In this document: positions 20,699 to 29,660 of the stretch, piece by piece
How positions within the stretch are numbered: the stretch's first letter is position 1
How the letters are laid out: each line of letters starts with the position of its first letter
Assembly (NCBI GenBank): GCA_000621405.1
Contig: KK211272.1
Span: 120,155 to 184,154, forward strand
Direction of reading: 5' to 3'
Length of the DNA: 64,000 nt
From: Lachnospiraceae bacterium AC3007
GTDB lineage: Bacteria; Bacillota; Clostridia; Lachnospirales; Lachnospiraceae
Notes under the pieces: model-generated
The model's database searches: none
What the model was told of the DNA's origin: nothing
Seen by the model: only the letters and a program-made list of their open reading frames with translations
Translations under genes and position numbers: made by a program

Positions 20699-21457
20699 TT
20701 ATGACATCCGTGATACAAAGAACTTCGCAAGAGTCTCTCGAAGAACACTTCTCTCCACTGACTTCAGAATATATCCTTCAGGCTTGAGCGAGAGAACCTT
20801 CATTATGCTTTCCTTGTCGCCCTTGCCCGTAAGGAACATTACAGGGATATCGGACGTGCCGGCATTGGATCTGAGCATTTCAAGAACCTGCGGGCCGCTG
20901 GTTATCGGCATCTCATAATCAAGAAGAATCAGATCGGCGCGATTCTTGGCAAGCCATGTGATCGCCTCCATGCCGGAATTCGCAAGTGATACGCGGAATG
21001 CGTCCTTGAGCCAGTCCATTATCATGCTCATATATGAGACATCATCATCCACTATGAGTATGCTCTTCTTTCTGGCATACTGAGACTCCTCATCCATATA
21101 TTTTTCAATATCAGTAATGAGGGTTTCTATCTCAAGCGGTCTCTCAAAAAACTTATACATAAGTCCTTCGGGAATATAATTCATCACAGTCGAATATTCT
21201 GACCTTGTTCCGATAACTATGACCTGCGAATCAACCTCGGCGCAATGATCCTTTATATAGACAAGTGCATCGGCTTTTATTCCCATTCTTTCATCGGTAA
21301 AAATAATGACAAGATCGGTATCCTTGATCACACCCTTAATATCTTTCATGACCGGCGGAGAATATACAGACGCCACATCTATGCCCTTAAGCTTGGCTTC
21401 AAGTCCTTTTATGATAAATCCTTCGGCAGCACCTACGATAAGAACTCTTCTGTTCAT
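20699..21457 (-). CDS. Two-receiver response regulator without output domain
   Basis: A 252-residue cytoplasmic protein. The C-terminal half (about 130-250) is a standard receiver: SILIVDDDVSYM acidic pocket, phospho-acceptor Asp in DLILLDYEMP, and conserved Thr and Lys in FLTGKGD and GYILKS. The N-terminal half (about 1-118) also has a receiver-like fold (RRVLIVGAAEGFI, then LVIIFTDERMG), but the acidic pair after strand 1 is missing, so it is degenerate. No DNA-binding or enzymatic domain is present. The ATG at 21457 has AAGGAGG. It is the last gene of an operon with two hybrid kinases, 18 bases after the DegV-containing one. It probably passes phosphate or binds a partner protein. Confidence 0.87.
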   Translation of the reverse strand: MNRRVLIVGAAEGFIIKGLEAKLKGIDVASVYSPPVMKDIKGVIKDTDLVIIFTDERMGIKADALVYIKDHCAEVDSQVIVIGTRSEYSTVMNYIPEGLMYKFFERPLEIETLITDIEKYMDEESQYARKKSILIVDDDVSYMSMIMDWLKDAFRVSLANSGMEAITWLAKNRADLILLDYEMPITSGPQVLEMLRSNAGTSDIPVMFLTGKGDKESIMKVLSLKPEGYILKSVERSVLRETLAKFFVSRMS

Positions 21458-21475
21458 GCAATAAAACCTCCTTTA

Positions 21476-24400
21476 TCAGACCCCTCGAAGAATATCATTG
21501 ATGCCGTCCCAGTCCATTCGTGAAAGGCATGTCTGTATCTTCTGAAAACGTTCCGCATCTGCGGGACTCAGCTTATATTCGTTAACTGACTGCACTACCA
21601 TTCTCACAAGCTCAAAGTCCTTCATCTGTGTAAGTTCGGAAAGACTAGCATATGCATCCTTCAGCGTATCTTCCGGAATGGGAGGAAAATCATCCTCTGA
21701 TCCGAAGATCAAAGAGAGCTCATCATGCATTTTGCCATACGATCCCATCATGTCGTCATGGTGATCTGCGATGAAGCCGATATCGCTGTTCTTTCCTGCC
21801 ATCTCGAGCGCTTCCGCCTTATCTCCAAGCGTAAGTGCTCCCACCAGACGTGCGCTGCTCTTTAAGGCATGTACCTTGATCGTGTAATTCTCCCAGTCCT
21901 TTTGATCATAATAACCCTGTATCTCTTCGGATCTGGCAGTGTATGATTCATAAAACATCTGAAGCACCGACTTAAGAGCTTCCCCGGAGCCGCTGTTCTT
22001 CAAGGCAGCAGCCGGGTCGATACCCTGAATATCATCATACCATTTTTTATCTGATATATCTTCAGTTTTTTCAACGGCTTCCTCCGGCTCCGTTACAGCA
22101 ATTAAGTCTTCCCGCTCCTCATCAGACAGATCGTCAATGATATCACCCTCTTCGCTCCTGTCCATAAAGAGAGAGCCGAGATTGTAATTATGATTGCCTT
22201 TTACCATATAAAGAAGACCGAATGTGCCCTCTCCGCAGTTGGAGGAGATGCCTGCGGAAGCCTTCTGGAAGATTATATGATCGAAATCCATCCTCTCTCT
22301 TACCTTCTCCTCTACCCACAGAAGGTCCTGCTCTTCCATGCCGGCATAGGTAATGAAAACAAAGGACCTGTCCGGATCCCTGTTAGCCGGGAAGGCATAT
22401 TCGATATATTTCTCATAGCATCTCTTTATACTTCCGAAAAGGAATCTGCCTACTCCCAGCTTGTCGTTCCTGACTCTCAGTACGGGTCTTAACCAGAGAG
22501 AAGTAAGGAGATTGTTCATAAACGGACTGATAAGCTCACGTCTGGCCATGACATCGGTAGTCTTGATAACAAAACTACATTTTATCAATGATTTGGCATA
22601 TTCAAGCTCAGATATGATCTTATCAACGGGCATGTTCTGCTGGGCAAGTCTTGCAGCTATCATTACAAGTATTCCTGTACCGCTGGAGAGCGTCTCGGAA
22701 TTGAATATCGTGACATTTTCAAAAGACTTCGCAGCATTTTGAGCCCATCCGTATTCCCTGCTGCTGCCGGTAGTCAGCGTGATATATATCAGCTGATGAG
22801 CTTTTTGCAGCTCCGATGAGAAAAAGCTGACGAAAGCATCCTCTGTGGGAGGCTCGGACAGGACTATCTTCTTCTCATCCCGCATATATCTCACAAGCTC
22901 TTCGGAATCAATATCGACCGAATCATAGAATACTCCTTCGTCGGTGATCAGGGTATACGGGATCACGCTGATATTCAGTTCTCTGACCACGTGCTGGGGA
23001 AGATCGCTCAGAGTGCTCGTCGCTATTATCAAAGGTTTCTTTTTAGCATATCTGCTCGCCGTATTCATCGAAGCGGTAGTGATATCGCTGTCGGAATTGA
23101 GCACGACCTTATCAGCCGGAAGGTAACTGAGCAGCATTTCTTCAAGCTGTCTGCCCGACACAGGCTTGACAAGATACCCGTCAAATCCTGTGTTGTTATA
23201 AAGTTCGATATTCTCACCGCCTGCGTTAGCGGTCAGTACGACAACAGGAGTGAAAAGATTGATCCCGCCCTTTTGAGAACGTATCATCTCGAAGCACTCT
23301 ATGCCGTCCATCTCCGGCATGAGATGATCCATGAAGATCACATCATAACGACGGTTCAGCGTCTTATTCAAAGCTTCCGCTCCGGACATTGCAAGGTCTA
23401 CCAAAAGCCCGGTCCCGTCGAGGAGCTTCTTTTCCACCTGAAGGTTCATCTCGTTGTCATCAACTATGAGTATCTTTGCATCAGTTGCATGGAAACTGTG
23501 CTCAAATTTCTCGGCATTCGTCATGGACCCGGAGTTGGTGATGCTCAGATCGCCTATCCTCTTATCCGAAGAGACTCCCTGCTTAAGAGAAACCGTAAAT
23601 GTAGACCCCTGTGAATAAACGCTGTTAACGATGATCTCTCCGTCCATGAGTCCGACAAGCTGTTTGACTATGGAAAGGCCAAGCCCTGTACCCTCGATAT
23701 GCCGGTTCTTTTCTTCATCTATACGCTGGAAGGAGTCAAACAAATGCGGTAGCGCTTCCTGTTTGATGCCCATTCCGGTATCAGAAACCGTGATGTTCAA
23801 ACGCGCGTCGCCCGAAGGGAGGATCTCGCATTCCATATGTAATGAGACAGAACCTTCCTTAGTATATTTAACGGCATTATTCAGCAGGTTGATCAGTATC
23901 TGCTTGATCCTGACCTCATCACCGAAAAGAGTCTCGGGCACATCCGGATCGATATCGACATTGAAGGCAAGACCTTTTTCCTCTGCCTTGAGCCATATCA
24001 TATTGACGATCTCGGAAAGCATGGAAGAAACGCTGTAATTAACCGGAACGATATCCATCTTGCCGGCCTCTATCTTGCTTACATCAAGGATGTCATTAAT
24101 AAGCGCAAGGAGCATCCTGCCGGCGCCCTGTATATTCCTTGCGTCTTTTTTAATCTCTTCAGAAGCATCTTCCTGCCGGAGGATTATCTCATTCAATCCA
24201 AGGACAGTATTGATCGGCGTCCGGATCTCATGGCTCATACTGGAGAAGAATCTGTTCTGGGATTTATTAAGCTCTTCAAGCTCCGTGGATTTTTCACGTG
24301 AGAGCCTCACTTCATGCTGATATATCCTTGTCTGGTAAGAAATGATGAAAGCAAGGACAAGCCAGGTAAGGAAATATTTTGCAAAGGTATAGATATAATC

Positions 24401-24880
24401 TGTATCTCTGGAATACTCAGTCACAAGTCCGGGACAATTATATGCAACGATACCGCATGCGCTTAACACGATCGCATCCAGTACACACATGATAACGCGG
24501 AACTTCCCGTCGAGGACCATTACAAGATAATAACTTCCGAGCAGTATCGAAAGAGTCGCGCCGCCATGTATGCCGCCCTTTGTAAAGAATAAAAGAGGCT
24601 GAAAGACACAGACAAGAAGAAATGCCACAAAGATCTTCGCTGCCCTTATCCTGCCGCTTCGCACGGCAAAAACAAGAAGCGCCGAGCAGGCAACCGTGAT
24701 AATGGCCTGAGAAACAGTTGAAGAAAACGGTTCGTTCAGAAAGATCCCTATGATCAGAGAAGCAACTAAAGCCATGATCTCGGAAAACGAAAAAACCACA
24801 AAGCCTCTGTCCTTCGCGTCTATGGAGGAATCGAAGAAATATCCGTATGCCTTCTTTTTCAGCTTATAATATGATCGCAT
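21476..24880 (-). CDS. Hybrid histidine kinase with receiver, inserted DegV domain and Hpt
   Basis: This 1134-residue membrane kinase has several TM helices at about 25-190, then HisKA with SSMSHEIRTPINTVLG (His at about 217). The ATPase has GTGLGLSIVKQLVGLM, and the receiver (about 475-595) has Asp in FMDHLMP. Residues about 620-900 match DegV, the fatty-acid-binding EDD fold. The matching segments are STLSDLPQHVVRELNISVIPY, VFYDSVDIDSEEL, VTIFNSETLSSGTGILVMIAARLA and, at its end, a GISSNCGEGTFGLLYMV strand. An Hpt domain (about 985-1075) has HALKSSARLVGA. The ligand-contact motifs of DegV (TSQPS, SGTYQSA) are altered to LSEPP and SREYGWA. It starts 2 bases after the kinase at 24883 and precedes the double receiver by 18 bases. 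Confidence 0.88.
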   Translation of the reverse strand: MRSYYKLKKKAYGYFFDSSIDAKDRGFVVFSFSEIMALVASLIIGIFLNEPFSSTVSQAIITVACSALLVFAVRSGRIRAAKIFVAFLLVCVFQPLLFFTKGGIHGGATLSILLGSYYLVMVLDGKFRVIMCVLDAIVLSACGIVAYNCPGLVTEYSRDTDYIYTFAKYFLTWLVLAFIISYQTRIYQHEVRLSREKSTELEELNKSQNRFFSSMSHEIRTPINTVLGLNEIILRQEDASEEIKKDARNIQGAGRMLLALINDILDVSKIEAGKMDIVPVNYSVSSMLSEIVNMIWLKAEEKGLAFNVDIDPDVPETLFGDEVRIKQILINLLNNAVKYTKEGSVSLHMECEILPSGDARLNITVSDTGMGIKQEALPHLFDSFQRIDEEKNRHIEGTGLGLSIVKQLVGLMDGEIIVNSVYSQGSTFTVSLKQGVSSDKRIGDLSITNSGSMTNAEKFEHSFHATDAKILIVDDNEMNLQVEKKLLDGTGLLVDLAMSGAEALNKTLNRRYDVIFMDHLMPEMDGIECFEMIRSQKGGINLFTPVVVLTANAGGENIELYNNTGFDGYLVKPVSGRQLEEMLLSYLPADKVVLNSDSDITTASMNTASRYAKKKPLIIATSTLSDLPQHVVRELNISVIPYTLITDEGVFYDSVDIDSEELVRYMRDEKKIVLSEPPTEDAFVSFFSSELQKAHQLIYITLTTGSSREYGWAQNAAKSFENVTIFNSETLSSGTGILVMIAARLAQQNMPVDKIISELEYAKSLIKCSFVIKTTDVMARRELISPFMNNLLTSLWLRPVLRVRNDKLGVGRFLFGSIKRCYEKYIEYAFPANRDPDRSFVFITYAGMEEQDLLWVEEKVRERMDFDHIIFQKASAGISSNCGEGTFGLLYMVKGNHNYNLGSLFMDRSEEGDIIDDLSDEEREDLIAVTEPEEAVEKTEDISDKKWYDDIQGIDPAAALKNSGSGEALKSVLQMFYESYTARSEEIQGYYDQKDWENYTIKVHALKSSARLVGALTLGDKAEALEMAGKNSDIGFIADHHDDMMGSYGKMHDELSLIFGSEDDFPPIPEDTLKDAYASLSELTQMKDFELVRMVVQSVNEYKLSPADAERFQKIQTCLSRMDWDGINDILRGV

Positions 24881-24882
24881 GC

Positions 24883-26925
24883 CTAAGCCCTCCTTTCCCT
24901 CCGGATCATCTCCTCAGGCAGGATATGATCCATTACACGCTCAAATTCAGCGATATCTATGGGCTTGGCAATAAAGCCGTCGAATCCCTCCTTCATGAAC
25001 ATCTCTCTTGCGCCGCTTAAGGCATTGGCAGTCAGAGCGACTATGCGTATGGTCCTGCCCTCTGCGTTGGCGATATCCCTTATCCTTTTCATGGTCTCAA
25101 CGCCGTCCATCTCCGGCATCATATGATCCATAAAGACAAGATCATAATCAGATCCCTCGTATTTTTCGATCGCTTCTCTTCCGCTCTCAGCCGTATCTGC
25201 CTGCATCTTATAATCACTGAGAAGTCCCGAGGCGACAACAAGGTTCATGGGCTCATCATCCACGATAAGAGCCCGAACTCCGTCGTAGCTTGGCTTTCCC
25301 TTGTCAATATCACATATATCATAAGATCCCTCACCGTTAAGGATCCGGACTATCGGAAATGCATACAGCGGTTTGGGAATAACTGATATATTTGATGAAT
25401 AAGAATCAAACTGTCCGTTGTCTCTTGTAACGACAACCTTGATCCCCTCGGATGCAAGCCTGTCCAGAAGTTCCTTGTCAGTCTCATATTCATGCTGTCC
25501 GGCAAATATATAATTAAGATCGAGTCTTTTTATAAGACGCTGCAGCTCACCGGTATCTCCGGTCGAATACAGCTTTGTCTTAAGACCCTTTGCAAGATTT
25601 ATTACCATGGATCTGTTGAAATCCCTCACCTCGGGAAGTTTAAATGATTCCGGCTTCGAATATAATATTACTCTGTCCTTCCCTGCATCCTTGATCGCAA
25701 GACAGGGTGTCGGATCGACGACAGTCTGGGGTATTGACAGGCGGACTGTAGTCCCGCGTCTTTTTTCACTGCTGATCTGTACAAATCCTCCCATCTTATG
25801 GACAAAGCCGTATACTATCGGCAGTCCGATGCCGATCCCGCCGGTGCTCCTGTTGCGCTTCTTGTTGGCCTGATACATTCCCTTGGATAACCGCCCCATA
25901 TCCGCGCGGGTCATCCCGATACCCGTATCGGTTATCTCTATGGTCAGGTTCACTCCGTAATCTCTTGGAATGGCAAAAACCCTGATATACACACCGCCCC
26001 GTTTTGTGAATTTGATAGCGTTGTCCAGCAGATGCCTGAAAAGCTTATGAAGCTTCTGGATATCACCCCTGAGCATCGTCGGGGTCTCCGGATCAAGATC
26101 TATGACAAGATCAAGATCTGTATTTTTATATGTCATATCATAATTTGATACGACATCATTGATCAGAGATATACACATGTAGTTCTCTTCCATGAGAACG
26201 AGCTCACCGCGTTTGATCTCGGTATAATCCTGTATATCTTCTATCTGATGTGTAAGACGTATCACGGCTTCCTGTATGGAGACGAGACTGTCATTGTCTT
26301 TCTCCTTACGTAAAAGGGTCGTCATTCCGCTGACCACGTTCACGGGCGTCCTGAGTTCATGTGATATATTGGACAGGAAATCCTCCATATCGTTCTTATT
26401 TTCCTTAACAGTCTTCATCCAGTCCTGCAGCCGGTTATTCTCAAATATCCAGCCGCTGATAGTAAGACGTGTAAAGACAAACATCGACAGGATCGTAATG
26501 ATATGAAATGCGATCCTCATGCCTGTAAATGCATCAACGACCGTATTTTCATCATTGAAAAGAAAACAGAACTGTATCACCATGATAACAACATACTCGG
26601 CAAAGATGAGATTGATGAGAACAGGTCTGTTGAGTATGGAAAAAGTAGCCATGAAAAGCCCGATCACTATTGATACATCATAAAAACTCGTATAATGTAT
26701 CCCGTGATAAAACACAAGGAATGCTACATAGGCAAAATACATATTGGCCCTTACATTATGATCCAGCGACTCCGTGATATGGATCCACCAGAGTATAACA
26801 CATCCGACCAGTACGACTGCAGGAACCCAGAACTCCCAGTTCCCGAAGTAATTCTGCAGGATACAGGATACGCCGGCAAGAGTGATGATCGATAATATCA
26901 ACCTTTCCTTTCTGATATCTTCCAC
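24883..26925 (-). CDS. Hybrid sensor histidine kinase with pseudo-receiver and receiver
   Basis: A 680-residue membrane kinase. Six or so hydrophobic helices occupy about 8-165, followed by HisKA with SNISHELRTPVNVVSG (about 190) and an ATPase with GGIGIGLPIVYGF (about 375). Residues about 430-545 form a receiver-like fold without the acidic pocket or phospho-acceptor (VILYSKPESFKLPEV), taken as a pseudo-receiver. A standard receiver follows at about 550-670 with Asp in VFMDHMMP. It lacks an Hpt domain, so phosphate may pass to the Hpt of its neighbour. The start is GTG at 26925 with AAGGAG six bases upstream. It is first in the three-gene phosphorelay operon. A TATAAT at 26971-26976 is a possible -10 element, but I could not find a matching -35. 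Confidence 0.88.
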   Translation of the reverse strand: MEDIRKERLILSIITLAGVSCILQNYFGNWEFWVPAVVLVGCVILWWIHITESLDHNVRANMYFAYVAFLVFYHGIHYTSFYDVSIVIGLFMATFSILNRPVLINLIFAEYVVIMVIQFCFLFNDENTVVDAFTGMRIAFHIITILSMFVFTRLTISGWIFENNRLQDWMKTVKENKNDMEDFLSNISHELRTPVNVVSGMTTLLRKEKDNDSLVSIQEAVIRLTHQIEDIQDYTEIKRGELVLMEENYMCISLINDVVSNYDMTYKNTDLDLVIDLDPETPTMLRGDIQKLHKLFRHLLDNAIKFTKRGGVYIRVFAIPRDYGVNLTIEITDTGIGMTRADMGRLSKGMYQANKKRNRSTGGIGIGLPIVYGFVHKMGGFVQISSEKRRGTTVRLSIPQTVVDPTPCLAIKDAGKDRVILYSKPESFKLPEVRDFNRSMVINLAKGLKTKLYSTGDTGELQRLIKRLDLNYIFAGQHEYETDKELLDRLASEGIKVVVTRDNGQFDSYSSNISVIPKPLYAFPIVRILNGEGSYDICDIDKGKPSYDGVRALIVDDEPMNLVVASGLLSDYKMQADTAESGREAIEKYEGSDYDLVFMDHMMPEMDGVETMKRIRDIANAEGRTIRIVALTANALSGAREMFMKEGFDGFIAKPIDIAEFERVMDHILPEEMIRRERRA

Positions 26926-27022
26926 TTTTATCTCCTTGTCCGCAAAACCAGCACAGAGTCAATATGGATAATTATACAACATATGACTTTATATTTCTGC
27001 TGTTTTTGTCAGATATACAAAC

Positions 27023-27116
27023 GGGGACGGTTCTCACAAGTCAACGGGGACGGTTCTCACTGACTCCTTTTTGAAAAAAAATGAGTCAGTGAGAACCGTC
27101 CCCATTGACTTATGAG
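27023..27116. repeat. Long palindromic repeat with GGGACGGTTCT core, copy 1
   Basis: Two 34-base arms (27033-27066 and 27083-27116) are reverse complements with two mismatches around a 16-base loop. A partial extra copy of the left arm (27023-27037, GGGGACGGTTCTCAC) precedes them in direct orientation. The right arm and loop lie inside the yfhO reading frame and the left arm holds its stop codon. The same core and layout recur at 46591-46669 and 59326-59430. Confidence 0.85.
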
Positions 27117-29660
27117 AATAATAATAACGGAAATAACAGACAGGATAATTCCCGGAATGAGATAAGGTATATGATAAGTAAGAGATATATGATGGAGTCC
27201 CTCCGGGATCGATATCCTCATAAGAAGACCGCAAAAGCTGTCAGGCTCAAGCCTTTCATAACCGTCCATCACGATCTCCCAGTCAGTATCATACGGCATC
27301 TGCAAAATAAGATCCCGGCCGGAACTGATATCTATAAGTCCTTCGATGTGACAGTCGGAAAAACCGGTGAGCGTCAGGGAAGTTTCTTTAAGTCCATCGA
27401 TCGCATCATCCATTGCTTCAGGAACCAGCCTGTACAGGGATATGTTCAGTTTCTCATCACATTCCTCATCCTTAAGCGTGACTATATCATCCTTTTCCAG
27501 TCTTCCAAGATCCATGATGCTCTCATACTTCATGTCGGAAAACTCAGCATGTGCCTCATCTCCTGCTATCTCGATATATTCGGATATCTCCTTCGCATTA
27601 CTGTGGCTGTATGCATAATAATGACCGTCCTTCGGGATATGTATAAGGGTCTTGCCGGTCTCCTCATCGATATGTTCCCTGTCGATGCTTTCAAATACAT
27701 GATCATATCCCATGCTGTATGCGAGCTGATCCTGTCTGTCCACCGGGTCGCGGGAGGCGTCAAGAACCTTTGACATACAGGAGCCTGAAGGAACTGTGTA
27801 TCCGAAAGGAAGTCTCCAGTTGAGCTCAAAAAGATAATCTTCACCATATTCATCCAGAAATGAAGCCACATCAAAATCCGTACAGTTATTCCTGTAATCA
27901 TCTGCCAGGATATAGCCGGCGCCAAGAAGAGATGCCGTAAAAGGCGTCATGCCAGATGCCATATAATGGACCCTGGATGACTTCATCCCAAGATCTTCAT
28001 AAGCCTCCGGGATACTTCCATCGATAGTCGATGAGAAGTATGAAGCATCATGATAGCCGACAAGGCATGAAATGTTCCTGATATTCTGATGCGACACATC
28101 AAGCCTGGTAAAATGTCCCTGATTAAGGGAATCGCTGTTTTCCGCCACCTGCGCCAGAGAGGCAAAGCTTTCCTGATGAACAAAATACTTCTCTCGCGAA
28201 ATATCCCTCAGTGAAGTAAGATTAAAATTCATCATGATCTCCATGAAAAGGATCATGGATATCGCATATATGCCCCATTTCTCGTATTCATCCCTGAAAA
28301 GAACATACAGAAAGACCGCGCATATATAAAAAATGACAAATCCTCCCGAAAGGAACCAGGTGATGATATCCGTGTGCTCTTCATCCCTGCAGAAGACAAA
28401 GCATACGAAAAAGATGATCATGGGAAATAAAGACATGACCGATATCTTTATCCATCTGTATGCCGACGTCATCTCAACATCCCGGTCCGATCCAAGACCT
28501 TCGGCGGCAGTCAAAAGCATAATGATCACAAATATAAATGCCTGTCTTGCCGGTATCGAATCGGGATAGTTCAGACCGTGCCAGAAGTATTCGAGAAGAT
28601 TCATGTTAAAGGAAATAAAGAAGAAAACGATAAGGACCGCTCTTGTGATCCTGTCGACAAGTCTTATCTTACTGTTCATAAAATAGAGAGGTACGAGCAT
28701 CAGAGCGCCTATCGAAAAATACAGAGCCGGCTCATGACCGAGTCCCGTCTCCACTGCAACATCAGGGAGCAGTCGCAATAAAAGCTCAGGCAGAGACAGA
28801 TACATCCTGATCTTTGACGGAAGAGCCGTGCCTGAAAATGAGGTCTTTTTTATTGCTGCATATTCCGGGAGAAGCAGTACAGCAGAAACACCTGCTGCAA
28901 GTACGGAAGCAAATAACACCCTGGCTCCGTTGACAAACGAATCCTTAATGCTGTTTTTTCCTTCTATACAGCATACGGGATAATAGATCAGAAAGAATAT
29001 GAAAAGCAGCATTGCAATATAATAATTCGTCCATACAATGATAGCCATTGACAGGAGGAACAGTCTGATATGTCCCTCTTTAACGGCTTTTTCAAATCCC
29101 ATGAGAGAGAGCGGTGCAAGCGCTATCCCCCACATCCACATCACGTTCCAGTCATAAGAGGCGGCATATCCGGAAAATGCGTAGCACATGCTTAATATGA
29201 CAAGGTTGATCTTTCTTAAGGACGGCGCTCTGTATCTCAAATAAATGCACATGAAGGATGAAGAAAGCGCTATCTTGAGATAAGTCACGATCGTAAGGAA
29301 TCCAAGCAGCCGGTCCCGGGGGATAAAAACACAAAGAAGGTTCAGCGGATCCGAAAGATAATATACATACAGCGCATAAAAAGATGAACCAAGCCCCAGA
29401 TCAAAGGAATAACCGAATTCACGCGGAGCAGAAAGCTTACGCTTTAATTCATAAAGAAACGGAAGATACTGGTGATACAGATCCTTCCTGAGAAAGGTAA
29501 TGTCTCCGAAAGGAGCTATCTCCTGGATCAGGCTGTATATGAAAAGCATAATAAGAGACAGCAAAAACGAGACGATACAGGGATGAAGTCTCAGATATGA
29601 GTATGCTCCTGCGAAGACCTGCTTAATATTGTTCTTACTCTTCATTGTCAAAAAGTTCAT
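27057..29660 (-). CDS. yfhO: YfhO family multi-pass membrane protein (probable teichoic-acid glycosylation)
   Basis: At 867 residues with 12 or more TM helices (GT-C-like plan), it opens with a helix at about 32-50. The GDITFLRKDLYHQYLPFL segment, with its DLYHQY motif, is typical of YfhO. The large extracytoplasmic C-terminal region (about 480-845) ends in one TM helix (about 825-845). YfhO proteins of Bacillus and Listeria transfer sugars from a lipid carrier to lipoteichoic acid. The neighbouring LTA-synthase gene overlaps it by 26 bases and supports that role. The start is ATG 29660 or 29645; neither has a clear ribosome site. The last 18 or so residues (from ISQWGRFSLT on) are encoded by the palindromic repeat, so the native C-terminus has been replaced. 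Confidence 0.85.
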   Translation of the reverse strand: MNFLTMKSKNNIKQVFAGAYSYLRLHPCIVSFLLSLIMLFIYSLIQEIAPFGDITFLRKDLYHQYLPFLYELKRKLSAPREFGYSFDLGLGSSFYALYVYYLSDPLNLLCVFIPRDRLLGFLTIVTYLKIALSSSFMCIYLRYRAPSLRKINLVILSMCYAFSGYAASYDWNVMWMWGIALAPLSLMGFEKAVKEGHIRLFLLSMAIIVWTNYYIAMLLFIFFLIYYPVCCIEGKNSIKDSFVNGARVLFASVLAAGVSAVLLLPEYAAIKKTSFSGTALPSKIRMYLSLPELLLRLLPDVAVETGLGHEPALYFSIGALMLVPLYFMNSKIRLVDRITRAVLIVFFFISFNMNLLEYFWHGLNYPDSIPARQAFIFVIIMLLTAAEGLGSDRDVEMTSAYRWIKISVMSLFPMIIFFVCFVFCRDEEHTDIITWFLSGGFVIFYICAVFLYVLFRDEYEKWGIYAISMILFMEIMMNFNLTSLRDISREKYFVHQESFASLAQVAENSDSLNQGHFTRLDVSHQNIRNISCLVGYHDASYFSSTIDGSIPEAYEDLGMKSSRVHYMASGMTPFTASLLGAGYILADDYRNNCTDFDVASFLDEYGEDYLFELNWRLPFGYTVPSGSCMSKVLDASRDPVDRQDQLAYSMGYDHVFESIDREHIDEETGKTLIHIPKDGHYYAYSHSNAKEISEYIEIAGDEAHAEFSDMKYESIMDLGRLEKDDIVTLKDEECDEKLNISLYRLVPEAMDDAIDGLKETSLTLTGFSDCHIEGLIDISSGRDLILQMPYDTDWEIVMDGYERLEPDSFCGLLMRISIPEGLHHISLTYHIPYLIPGIILSVISVIIILISQWGRFSLTHFFSKRSQ

